Assembly: GCA_014773175.1 (NCBI GenBank)
Contig: VXCM01000800.1
Location: 1-64,000, forward strand
DNA: 64,000 nt
Direction: 5' to 3'
From: Lucifuga dentata
Lineage: Eukaryota > Chordata > Actinopteri > Ophidiiformes > Bythitidae
The position numbers and the translations under genes were made by a program. Positions 50,479-62,032 of this stretch are shown piece by piece. Under the pieces are notes generated by a model. It was not told the origin of the DNA, did not search any database, and saw nothing but the letters and a program-made list of their open reading frames with translations. Position 1 is the first letter of the stretch. Each line of letters begins with the position of its first letter.

Positions 50479-51606
50479 AGAAACGGATAGTTTTTCAGCT
50501 ATGATTCCTGTCTTCTTCTCCCCTCACCTCTGAATTCCAAATCATAAAACAAATATCATAAAATAAGGTGGTTTACCATCCCAAAATGCTTTCATTATTG
50601 TATAAATATAAGTTGGCCAGTGAGTACAACGATATCTATTTGGAGCTGTCCATCCATCCATTCTGTCATGGTGACATCCAATTCTAATGCTTCATCCCAC
50701 TTAGTTGATTGCATTTTAGTTGTTATTTTCCTGTCATTAATCTCTATTATTCCAGGGCCTGCCATTCCAATCTGGCTACCAGCTGTTATCCCAGAGTTTT
50801 CCTCCTCAGCCTAATCACCTGACTACCAGTTCCCAGTCCTTTGATCAGATTGTTTATGTAGCCCCACTCTACCTGCTGTCTTGTTCCTGATAGTAGTCCT
50901 GCTTCATTCACTGAGCACTGTTTTTGCCTACCCGTATTGGCCATTGGTTACCATCTCTGTTTGTTTTTGATTACTTCAGTAATCCTACCTGGTGTTCCAA
51001 TAAAGACCTTACCACTTACATGAATCTGCTTTTGGGTTTAGCCTCTGAACATGAACTGTTATACATTCTCAGTACCCCTCATCCTGCATCCAGTGTCTTT
51101 GGAGACTGGAGCGCCAGTAACACTGGGCAAAGCACTTGCTCTAATTTCCATAATCTTCATGGTACTTGAAAATGCGAATGTAATCAAGGAACTTAGTTTA
51201 GGAACACATAGTTCCTACTCGAGATGTAGTTCCAGGTAAAGTACTTCCTAATTTAGTTTCAAACCTTTGGTGTGAAAGTGCCACAAGCATCAAGAATGGC
51301 AAATGGATATGCAGTAGACTGGATTGTTATCGTGTTACCTCAATCAGCCATAGACTGTTTCAGAAAGAAATATTAATTATTGAAATCAGATTATTACTTT
51401 AATGCTCCAAATCTGGCTTTGCAAATTCAACCCGATTGCTTTCTTCATATAAATTATTTACTGCACCATAAATTTTAATTTGATTAGAGCAAGAACACTG
51501 CACTAATTAAAGCTGCTCAGGAGGCACATCATGAGTTGTGAATAGTTTGAGAGTCCTAGATGACATGCACTTGTATGTGTGGTTAGTTACCACCTAGTTC
51601 TCTGTG

Positions 51607-51609
<3 letters not shown>

Positions 51610-51643
<34 letters not shown>
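51610..51643. repeat. (CT)n microsatellite
   Basis: About 17 perfect CT units upstream of the sipa1l1 promoter. Confidence 0.95.
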
Positions 51644-51646
<3 letters not shown>

Positions 51647-52257
51647 TTGTCTTCTCTAAAGTAGTTTTCATATTGTTATATTCATTTATTCAAATTCTCT
51701 GCACATACCCTCTCTCTTCCCTTTATTTTTCCTCTCCGTCTTTGTCGTCACTGTTTTAGAATGTCATCTAGGATTACATAACAATCTCATAAAGACAAAG
51801 AAAACGAGATCATTAAAGCCATTTATATTTCAGTAGCTCCATGGGTATTAACACTACCCACCCTGTTCTGTCATGGGGTGGATATTTGTGTGGGTGGTTT
51901 GTATTGTTCTCTGGTGAATAACTACCCCCTCCCCCCTCCCCCCCTCCTCCTAGGATTAGCTCAAGAGCCAAATTGGTTTCACCACAGAATGAAATACACT
52001 ACGGATTAAGGCATAGAAAAGATTCATATCCAAAACCAATGACAGAGACCCCTCTTGGCTTATTTGCCAATTAAAAAAAACCTGTGGCATCAACCTCTTG
52101 GGCTGCAGAAAATACTGACATGTTTAGGAGATTTTATTCATCCAGTGATGGAATTAAGAGGGTTATACTGCCTTAGAAGAGTTTATTTCTTTTTATTTAT
52201 GAGAACCATGGCTAATCTTTTTCCAAATGCCCCCGACTACTATGCTTTCATTATTAA

Positions 52258-52841
52258 AGGACCATACTGGTGATCATGCATGTTTGAGCCCATTATTTAT
52301 GTCACACTTATATGTTACATTACTGACAAACAATTTCCAAAACATAAAACTTTATATTAGTTTTCCTGTTGTTTTTTCCACTAATCTTTCAAAATCAAAT
52401 GTTCAGGTGATACACCCAACTTAAAATTCAATGTTTCACCTGCTAACAGTTATGCATGACTATAGAAGGCACTGTCATTTTAATTTACTTGGTAAAAGCT
52501 ATCTTCTCCTGGGACTATATTTCCTGGCGGAGACATACATTGTCTTCCAGGCAGCTCTGTGTTGGATCGGTTAAATAAAGTTACTTCAAAAAAAAGCCTA
52601 ACAGACATGTTGTTAGATGTGATGGATTACATATCTTAAGCGCGTTTCAAGCTCTACAAATTGATTTTTATAGCGTACTGGAATGAAGCCAATGACAATC
52701 TGGAAGGAAGGGGAAAAAAATCTAAAATTTACAGCTAAAGTAGTATATTTTGGGAAATGGCTGTCAGAAACATAATGTACTGTATATGTGGATTGTATAT
52801 ATTGGACGCAAACACGCACAATTGGCGCATGTTCCTTTACC
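52258..52841. mobile_element. TTAA-type inverted-arm element, copy 3
   Basis: The left side TTAAAGGACCATACTGGTGA and the shared inner block ACTTAAAATTCAATGTTTCA match copies 1 and 2. The right side (ATATATTGGACGCAAACACG) is more diverged and ends near CTTAA at 52841-52845. Non-coding. Confidence 0.65.
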
Positions 52842-52952
52842 TTAAAATATGAATAACAGAATTTAAACATCATTCATTGGGAAAGCATAGCAGAGGCAGT
52901 AACTGCAGCTTCTCAAAATACTGATCTATTGCGAATGTTGAGGCGTGCGTAC

Positions 52953-52954
<2 letters not shown>

Positions 52955-52992
<38 letters not shown>
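52955..52992. repeat. (GT)n microsatellite
   Basis: About 19 GT units, followed by imperfect GT-rich sequence to about 53040. Confidence 0.95.
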
Positions 52993-52995
<3 letters not shown>

Positions 52996-53947
52996 CATGT
53001 GTGCATGCGTGTGTGTGTGCTTTGTGTATGTGTGTGTATACTAATGATGCAATCACTTCACCAGCTGCTGACATTTCCTGCTGTCAAAACTCACTTGCAG
53101 CCCATAGTCTGCAGCATGACAGAGATTCTAAAAAAGTCTCCTGTCAACCCAAAGATATTGATGTTGCAATTCCTACTTGTCACCAATAAGAATTCTTATA
53201 TTATTTTATGCCGTTGTAATATATACTGTATATGTCACCGGTTTGGGTTTGGTACTTGGAATCTTGGCCTATACCTCCATCATTAACCTTCATTTGCTCT
53301 CTTGGTGGTTTAATAGACTGGTCTGTGCAGACAGACTAGTATGCACAGACCAGAAGCAGAAATTTTAATGAGAGAGGCTGTTTTTGAAGCTTAGTATTTG
53401 ACCCCTATTTCCCTTACATCGCGCCCTTTACATCAGAGCTGATTTTATCATCATATTCTCTGATGTTCTCTGATGTTCCTGCAGCAGCCAACTCAGTGTA
53501 CACTACTTTCTGTCTGACATATATTAAGATGTCAAATTGTGAAAATAGACATGAGGCGACCACCTATAGGATACATGACCGCAGTAACCCAGAGAGAGAG
53601 AAATGGAATTCCAGGCTTGGTTGCCCCTGGAAGTAGTGGAATGAAAAGAATGGGCCCCATTCAAAAAGTTCAGCTCAAGCAGTGCTGCTACACTAATTGA
53701 GACTGACATAAAGAAAGGCGACAAGTTATTTGCACATACACTGACTCTTTTGTCCCTTTACTAACAGCTGTAATGCAGACAGCGTGCTCTAAAAAAATAG
53801 ACAGAATTTGATGTGCTTGTTTTTTGTCAGTGGTGAGCACTCTTCAGTGGTGTGTATGTGTGTAATTAGTATTTTGCATGTTGTTTTTGTGAGGATTAGG
53901 TGGTGGTAGGGTATTTGTTTTACTGAGTGACTGGCAGATATTTTAGG

Positions 53948-53957
<10 letters not shown>

Positions 53958-53995
<38 letters not shown>
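53958..53995. repeat. (GA)n microsatellite
   Basis: About 19 GA units, then interrupted GA-rich sequence. Confidence 0.95.
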
Positions 53996-54005
<10 letters not shown>

Positions 54006-54172
54006 CGAGAGAAGTGATTTATTTTTAAATAAAGAAAAAGAGGTAAATCCTTTTCCTTTAGCTCTAAAATTCTGACAAAGACTAGTAGATACCTTAGTTA
54101 TTTCCCATGCATAATGAATATGATCATTAAATTCACCAGCTGTATATGGAAAAGAAACCCAGACCATTATAT

Positions 54173-54174
<2 letters not shown>

Positions 54175-54209
<35 letters not shown>
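54175..54209. repeat. (AC)n microsatellite
   Basis: About 17 AC units. Confidence 0.95.
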
Positions 54210-54213
<4 letters not shown>

Positions 54214-55160
54214 CAAAGGTACATATACTGTGTCTAAAATCCTCTTAACTGTTGAAATGAAGAATAAACCAAGTCAAATCATTATATATTCTAATCATGT
54301 TGCACATTATAGTAACTCTGTGGATGTTGTAGTCCTCCATATGCATGTGTCTGAGTGAGTAGCCAGGAGCATATGGCTCAGACGCTCCAGGATTGAAGCT
54401 GTTGGAGTTAGACAAATAAAGCACTTCATCGAAAAGCCCTGTGTGTGCAGCCCGTTTTATTTGAACACACCTTTAAATCTTGTCCACTGAGTTGAATGCC
54501 AGTTGCTAAGACAAACAAGACCAAAGCCAAAAGGAAGGTAAATCATTAACTGTTTATTGTATGTGTATTTTGTGGGAGTAGCTGCTGAATACCTGTATAT
54601 TGAATGAAAGTTAGAGACAAGATGAAAATAGAGACACAGGTTATACCTTTACCATTTGTCTGTTTTCACTTCTCTTTCCAACTGGTTTTCGGACTTTAAA
54701 AAAGTCTTTTATTATTTGTTTTCTTGTTAGCCAAATGTATTTTATTGTTTGTTTTCCCCTAAAGGACCCTAAAGGGGTCTATCTCTTGGCAAATGAGATT
54801 TCTCATTTTAGGATCTTATTGTGCATGTCCATGTAAATCCCATTAACAATATGCCAACTTCTATATACTCTTTTACATGCTGAATAGTGCTCCCATAACC
54901 TAATTTAATCGGTGGTGTCTCCCTTCAATGCATAGTGTATACTGCATATTATCTTTCTCTCTGTGTATGAGGTAAAGAGGCAGGATGTTTCACAGTGGAT
55001 CAGCATTCTCAATGCCTGTCAAAAACCACACTGCACTATGAACCTTGCAGTCCTGACTGCCTTCTTAGAATGTGGAAAAGTCTTTCAAATTTTTAAGACA
55101 CGTGGAAAGGCAGAGACGACAAAAATCAAGTTTGAAATGCTTTTTGTACCTTTCTTGGCA

Positions 55161-55195
55161 TTGTCTGTGCGTGCACATGCGCGCGCACAGACAAT

Positions 55196-55242
<47 letters not shown>
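55161..55242. repeat. 11-bp perfect inverted repeat followed by (CA)n
   Basis: The arm TTGTCTGTGCG (55161-55171) is exactly reverse-complemented at 55184-55194 around a 12-nt GC-rich loop, followed at once by about 23 CA units. Confidence 0.9.
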
Positions 55243-55245
<3 letters not shown>

Positions 55246-56090
55246 CCCCACAAACAGAGCTGGACTGGTGTGATTCATACGGGTGTAAAAACACAGTGGA
55301 GAGGTGGGAGGATGGCATCACAGCACCCTGCAGAAGAACAAGTGCCTTGGAGTTGGAACCTGTTCAAACATACATACACATTCACACACCCCTCCTCCAT
55401 CTCTCAATCACACTGGCTGCTCCCATCACATGTGCATGCACACACACACACAGACACAACCAACCCTCACCAGAAATAACACTGCTTGTCCTGAGGAAAC
55501 ATTGGAGTTGTTTTTGATTTTCTTCCCAACTTAACATGGGGATGAAGAGAAAAGATGGAAGCCAATGTTTGGCCACGATACAGCCATGCTCTGACAGGAT
55601 TTAAAGGCTGAGGTTGGAAAAATACATAGTAAGAAAGCGGGTGCACCACTCTCTTGTATGTGTGTATCTGTTTGCGTGTGTGTTACTGTATATAATATTT
55701 ATACCCCTCCTGATTGGGCACACCTCCAAACCCTGGGATGATTGAAGAGGGGTTATATACATTGCCATACTCAGTGTTTCTAATGCGATTGAAGGGCAGA
55801 AGGATGGATTAATGCTAGAGCTACAGGAGAAGTAGCTGATGCTGTGATTCACAGACAAAAATACATTTCATAATGCCTTCGACAAGCGCTATGCCTTCCT
55901 TTGCAGTGATTATAGTTTTCCAGGCTGAGAAATCAAGCACAGGTTTTATTACATATGGTTTCGTTCAGTTTTCAAGCAGATTTTTCGGTCTCAATACCAA
56001 ACTGACATGATAAGATGAACATTTTTGCATTGTGTTTTTGTCAATTTAGAAGGAAAAACATTTTTTTGGTGTGTTGTTTTGATATCAACC

Positions 56091-56522
56091 TTAAAGGCGA
56101 CGTATTATAAAAATTTTAGGGGTCTATTCTGAAACACTTGCAATGCTTTAAGGTACAAAAACACACTGATCCATTGCTACACTCCTTTGCTGCAGCACCT
56201 CTGTGCACACTCAGTGAACAGACGGTTTAAGTTACTGTCCCTTAAAGGTTCCTTTCTGAAAATCCTGCTCAATTCTGTTTGACACCCATGGCCTGTGAAA
56301 CATGGATACTGTCCAAACATTGCTAGCCTCGTACTTGGTAGGTGTTTCTAATCAGGTGCAAATTCAAATTTTATATATGTTGATATCAACTGATCAAAAA
56401 CAAAACTCTCAGAGCAGTTCAGGACTTAATGGTTAAATGCATTTCTATAAGAGTGAACCTCAGGTTTTGCAACTTTAACAATATTCAAGACATACTCCCT
56501 ACTATATTACATGTCCCCTTAA
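56091..56522. mobile_element. second TTAA-flanked non-autonomous element
   Basis: Starts TTAAAGGCGACGTATTATAA and ends ATATTACATGTCCCCTTAA, so the termini are inverted and TTAA-bounded. The terminus resembles a widespread fish/vertebrate MITE type (TTAAAGGGGACATATTAT). About 430 bp, no ORF. Confidence 0.6.
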
Positions 56523-59500
56523 AGCATCTACTTCTGCTATTTTGAATCAAAGAGAAAATGTGGTACATAAATAGTGCGCTAAACGTTGCTGTATAGAGTG
56601 AAAGCAGAAACATGCATCATTAATTATTCACTGTCAATAACATAAAACAAACATAACATTGTAGCATGGCTCTACTCTCTACAATTTACCGTATGGTTCA
56701 TGTGTGCACCATGTGTTCCAAGTCAAACCCATGAGTATCAACCATAAAAAGCCACAAATACATGGATGACAATAGGAAAGTCGGGCGGCTGTTCTCAATT
56801 GCTAAGAAGTTGCATGTTGGAATGAGCTGCTTGGTTTCTACAGCAGATTAGCCCTTCCCACTAACTTTGGTTTGTAGACATTATTAGAGAGTGAGATGGA
56901 GGTGGTTCTCAGGAACACAGGTAGCTTTAAAAAGCACAGTGCGAACCACAGGTGGCTTGAAAAGATGGAGAACTAAATGATTCAGTGTTAGATCTGGCTA
57001 TACAAGAAACTCTCCACCTACACGGCTACATCTGAATGTGTGATTTTCACTCTATTTTCCTCTCTGATTTTCTGGCTTACAGTGACCATAAACCTCTTGC
57101 TTCATTTATGAGGGAGGCATTGATTAGGATGACAGAGTGGAGAGGGTCTGAATATGGCTCAGCAGGGTGCTAAAGCAGTTAATTAAAACTTCTGGGTATA
57201 TATTTCTTGATTAGATGTGGGCATATACAAAGGGCTCTGGTGGTCATTGTATGAGGTCCCTGAAGGTAATGTGATTCTTTTTTTTTTTTTTTTTTTTTTG
57301 CCTGTTTCAACTGGGAGTTGATCATATGAACCACTTTCTATGACAATCTTGTGAGATCCTTTAGATGCTATAGGATCCCTGATTATTTTTGTGGAAGTAA
57401 GTGATTAATTTGAACTTTTCGTAACATACAAGGTCTAGAGATACCCAAGGCTCTGAATTATACAAGATGGCTAAAACAAGGTTGCTTTGCACCCACCATA
57501 ATCACCTGATTTCATCCCGCTGAGTGTCCCCTCTTCCCAAATATGAAAAAGCTGGGATTTATTTGGTCTCAGATGATGATGTCACACAGACTGTGACATT
57601 TCAATCCTGACTGGAGTGGTCTCTTTCAGGATAACAGAACCCTCAATCACAGGATATGAGCAGCCACTGAATGGTTTCATGAGTATGTAAATTATGTAAA
57701 TCATATGTTATGACCTTAGTAGTCACGAAATCTTAACCCAAGGGAACACTCACTGGCGATTTTGGACCAACATATTATATATTTTAGAACATCAAATGAG
57801 GTATTATCTTTTAGGGGAATGGTGATCCATTCCTCCACTCGTCCCTCAGATTTGTACAATCTATGCCAAGGCACACTGAAGCTGCCCGGGCAGCTTGTGT
57901 CAGCCCAACACCTTACTAAGACACTTTATGTTGGATTTTCCTTTAATTTGTCATCTGTCTGTATCAGCTGTGGAAGATATTTTTTGGAAAGCCAAGAAAA
58001 GGACTGGGATAACATCCATCCAGCATTGTTGGCAAAAGTGTAGTGATTTGGAATGATTATGATGAAAAATAATTAACTAGTCTGCAACACTTTTGCAGTA
58101 GATCTTTCTAAGTGAGGCTCAGAACATTCAGTCAGCACTGTGTGAAGCATAATAAAATGTATTTATAGTGGTTATGTATAGCAAATTGGGCAAAGGAAAG
58201 TTTCTTTGTTATGGTGCAGCTGAACACAATTGAGCTCCAAGCTGAATGGCTCAACTGATCAGTTCCCAGAATGACAATTAAAGTCTGGGCAGCATATGTG
58301 TGTGACAGTTATTGAGCATCTTACTGAGTGAATGTGTGGGCCTAAACCAGCATTAGAATTTAGAGCTCATATATTTTTCCAGAACAAAGTAATAACACAA
58401 TTACTACCATATATTTTGTAAGATAGAGTATATTCTTTTTAATATACTTGTATAATTTCATTTTATTTACAATACATTAATAGTAACATATTAATATGTT
58501 TTTATATGGGTACAACGCACATCTTTGATGCCTATGTATGCTTTAAAATATTGATCTATTTTTGTATCCGCAAGTTATCAAACTATAAAGTATGATTTCA
58601 ATATATTACATGATATATAATGGCATCTGTGCACAACAACACCGTATGCTGTCATGTATATGTATGTGTGCACATGTGTGCCTGTGGGCGATACGTGTTA
58701 GTGTGCAAGTTGGCTTGTACGTGTGTTGGTGTGTCATTCAGCCCAGTGATAGATCCTGAGCTGTCATATCTGTCATCCAGACAACAGTTTCACATGCATA
58801 TTCATCATTATGTTAATTCTGACAAGCTTTAATGAGTTCACAACATTAACAACTCAGATAAGGTGATAAACAAAAGCCTCACAGCTTCTCCTCAGTAATT
58901 CATACTTAGAAAATCCCACAACCTAATAACAAAATAATCATAATATGTGATAATAACATGATAATTTATTGTCTGTAGGGCAGTGCATTATACTAACATG
59001 AAATTCTTTTAGGGGGCGTTTGAGAAGGAAGTGGAGAGTAGATTACACACTGTATTTCTAAAGTGACCAGTAGATGGCAATACTGTTATTCTCTGGCAAT
59101 GTACTGTACATACAGTACATTGTGTTATTGTTGTTTATTGGAGTAAATACAATGCAACACTGTAAATGACTAATAGCTTACTTCCTCACCACGAGGGGAA
59201 GAAGCTGAGGATTAAATGGAGCAAATCTGTCATCTAGTGGTCAAATAAATTAATTTCATTTGTGGAGCTCAGAAGACTGAACATTTCATTTCAAAAGGTC
59301 TGCAGCAAAGTATTTCTAGAAATGATGTCTTTGTTATTTGGTTGTTTATGATTAACAATTAAAACTGCATCTAGTTTGGTAAATTGGCTTCCTGTTCCTT
59401 GCCTGGTTAATGAATGTATGAGTTCTTGTCTTATGGTAATAAATACTCTGTACTCCTTCTCATGCGATACTGTTTCAGATTTTCAAGTCTCAAGAAAACA

Positions 59501-60379
59501 CGATGACAAAAGTCATTTATCTGCAAGTATTTAGTCAAACATTCGATATCTTTCTCCAAGAATAACATTTTGCATTTTATATGTTGCATGTAATATATTT
59601 CCACAAATACAATTAAAGTCTAAAAGAAAGAAAAATAAATCTTGAAAACAACACAGATACGTTATGTGTCTAGAACGTAGTCCAGAATATCATTCAGTAC
59701 AACATACAGTCATTTCACTTGCACACGTAAGCAACTGTTTTGAGCATTTTAATACCAAGTTGCCAAAAAAAAAAAAAAAAAAAAAATGCAGCCTAAGTTA
59801 GTCCTATGATGGTCTTTTTGTTTAAGTCTCAACAGGCAACTCTGGTCAAATGCTGTACTTGTATCATGATCATATTGTGATTATTAACTTCACTGAAGTT
59901 GCAATAAAAGAAATGAAAGAAGAGTGATTGCATGCAAATCTCGTCCCTGTCTCTTGCTAAGTCCGAGGATAAAAACAAACCTATTTAAATGGAATCGCCA
60001 CATTGTTCTGTACAAAACAGCGAGAACAGATGGAATAACAAAGACATTATTATAATAATCACAGGGGAAATTAGTTTGGACCATCTAATGTATCAGTGTG
60101 GAAGTTTCATACAGCCCTCTAATGGTTATAACATTAAATTCATGGCATGTGCTCATGATTCTATCAATCTAGGATACTTCGAAAAACCTGGTATATACAG
60201 TGCAGTGAGCAATTATCAAAGCAGCTGTCAGAACCATTGCATGCTTTCTGCTCTAAACCAAAAGTCTTCTAAGTGCAAAATGAACATTACCTCCAGTTGT
60301 GGTCCTGCATGAATTAGTAAGATGAGTATGGAAGCTTGAAGCTTTGATGGAACATTTCCATCAAACCTATAAAGCAAAA

Positions 60380-60380
<1 letters not shown>

Positions 60381-60417
<37 letters not shown>
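60381..60417. repeat. poly-A run ending at N
   Basis: 37 A followed by N at 60418. Similar gap-bearing A/T runs occur at 29331-29362, 41195-41232 and 61752-61784. Confidence 0.9.
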
Positions 60418-61059
60418 NTTTTTATCCCTAGAAAGATAGCCATTACAATAAAAAAAAAAAAGCAGGAAAAATATACTGGCATAGCTGAAAACTAGTCTGT
60501 GTTTAGGCCTCTTTTTTTTTCCAATGCATGTAGCACCCCCTTGTGGCTAATTCTTAGACCACCAAGTGCATTCAAGGTTCAAAGAAAGAAAGATAAGGGA
60601 CAGAGGAACAGTTGAAGGCCAAAATCAATCATACTGTTGATTTCCAAAGAGTTCAGGCCTATGATCAGTATCAGAGACAGCACTTAGAAAATATAATATA
60701 CAACATTTGAAAAAGTTGGTAAGTTGGTGGACAAGTCTAAATTATACTGTACTCACTAAATTTTGTAAAGCAATAGAATTTCAGTAAAATCTTTATCAAC
60801 ATTCTTCCTATATTTATGCCTTAAAAGCCTTGTATTCCAGGATTTTCAAATGTATGTGGTTTTCTTTGAGCAAGGAACATTCGCTCTCACTGAAGGACAC
60901 ACTGACATTTTAACTTTCTTGCTTAATTTTCTTCACCACACACTTAGCACTTTCTGGCAAACTGTTCTACCTTTGTCCATGAAATGCTCTTTAATGGCTC
61001 ATTGGTATTTTTGGCATTGCTCGGCAAAATTAAGGGACATAGCTGTAGCTTGATGTGTC

Positions 61060-61065
61060 TTTATT
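61060..61065 (-). terminator. candidate polyadenylation signal of rab15
   Basis: AATAAA on the minus strand about 100 nt after the rab15 stop. It is the first such hexamer downstream. The 3' UTR may run further, so this may be only a proximal site. Confidence 0.35.
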
Positions 61066-61164
61066 TTAACTAAAGACAAATGGAGACAACTTTTTTTCCC
61101 AGAATGTGCAAAGTGTCTGGTGATGACGTATATTCAGCTAAAATTCAACAAAAATGTTACTCTT

Positions 61165-61326
61165 TTAACACCAGCAGCCTTTGCCTTGGTCGGCCACCAC
61201 GCTGTCACATAGTCCCTCCTCCTCCTCCAGGGCAGCAAGGTTAAGCTCATCATTAATTGACATCCGAAGAAGATCCAGGTCCTTTCTATTGGCTGCCAGA
61301 ACCTGCTCAGCCAATCGTGTGAAAGT
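61165..61326 (-). CDS. rab15: rab15 last coding exon with C-terminal CWC
   Basis: 162 nt from CCTCCAAG|ACTTTC to the stop TAA at 61167-61165. Encodes TFTRLAEQVLAANRKDLDLL, RMSINDELNLAALEEEE and the variable tail ending GKGCWC. The CXC end is the prenylation site. Confidence 0.95.
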   Translation of the reverse strand, partial: TFTRLAEQVLAANRKDLDLLRMSINDELNLAALEEEEGLCDSVVADQGKGCWC

Positions 61327-61998
61327 CTTGGAGGGAAACATGACAGACATAGCACCATGAGACAAGGAGGACGGAGACTAGATGCACTGACAATTATAGG
61401 GTCATTTCCTTCTGTCATGTAACTATGGCCATATGCATTGTTTTGATTCAGTTATTCTGCAAGATAATGAAATGTCATGAGTTTATGCAGCAGTCATGTT
61501 TTCCCTCACCTCTGTTATATTATGGTTGGTGAAGGCACTTGTCTCAAAGAAATCCATTCCATACGCCTTGGCCAGCTGGAAAACAGGTAACAATGACCAC
61601 TAGAAAGCAGTCAGGCAGAAAATAACTGCACAAAGGCTGCACAATATAACATTAAACTGAAATTGATGTGTAAAAGTCAGGGGAATCCATCTTTAAATAG
61701 GCTAGAGCTACATGCATTTAGCAATCGGTCACATGAACACAACAGAATATCAAAAAAAAAAAAAAAANAAAAAAAAAAAAAAAAGAAATGAATATGTTTC
61801 TCAGGTTCATACAAATCTGGAGAAGCTTGAATTAAGGACCTTGCCGGTGAGTTTGCATGTTTGAGTCCAATAAATACAACCAACATACATGTTACATTAC
61901 CGCCAACCATTTTCCAAACCATAATAGTAGAGTAGTAAATTTTAGAATTTTTTTCATACCTTCCAGAGTGCCATTGGTTTTAGCTAATTCATTATATG

Positions 61999-62032
<34 letters not shown>

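Larger units (their letters stand above)
50479..61059. other. intergenic region between sipa1l1 promoter and rab15 3' end
   Basis: No gene recognised. Contains a cytosine-rich run (51925-51950), four long dinucleotide repeats, a TTAA element at 52.3 kb, another at 56.1 kb, poly-T at 57278-57299, and CTCF-like cores at about 59066 and 60532. Confidence 0.7.

Noticed and set aside
54963..55517. 184-codon ORF with a His-Thr run
   Set aside because: Its length comes from translating a (CA)n microsatellite; flanks have no known motif and no splice context.
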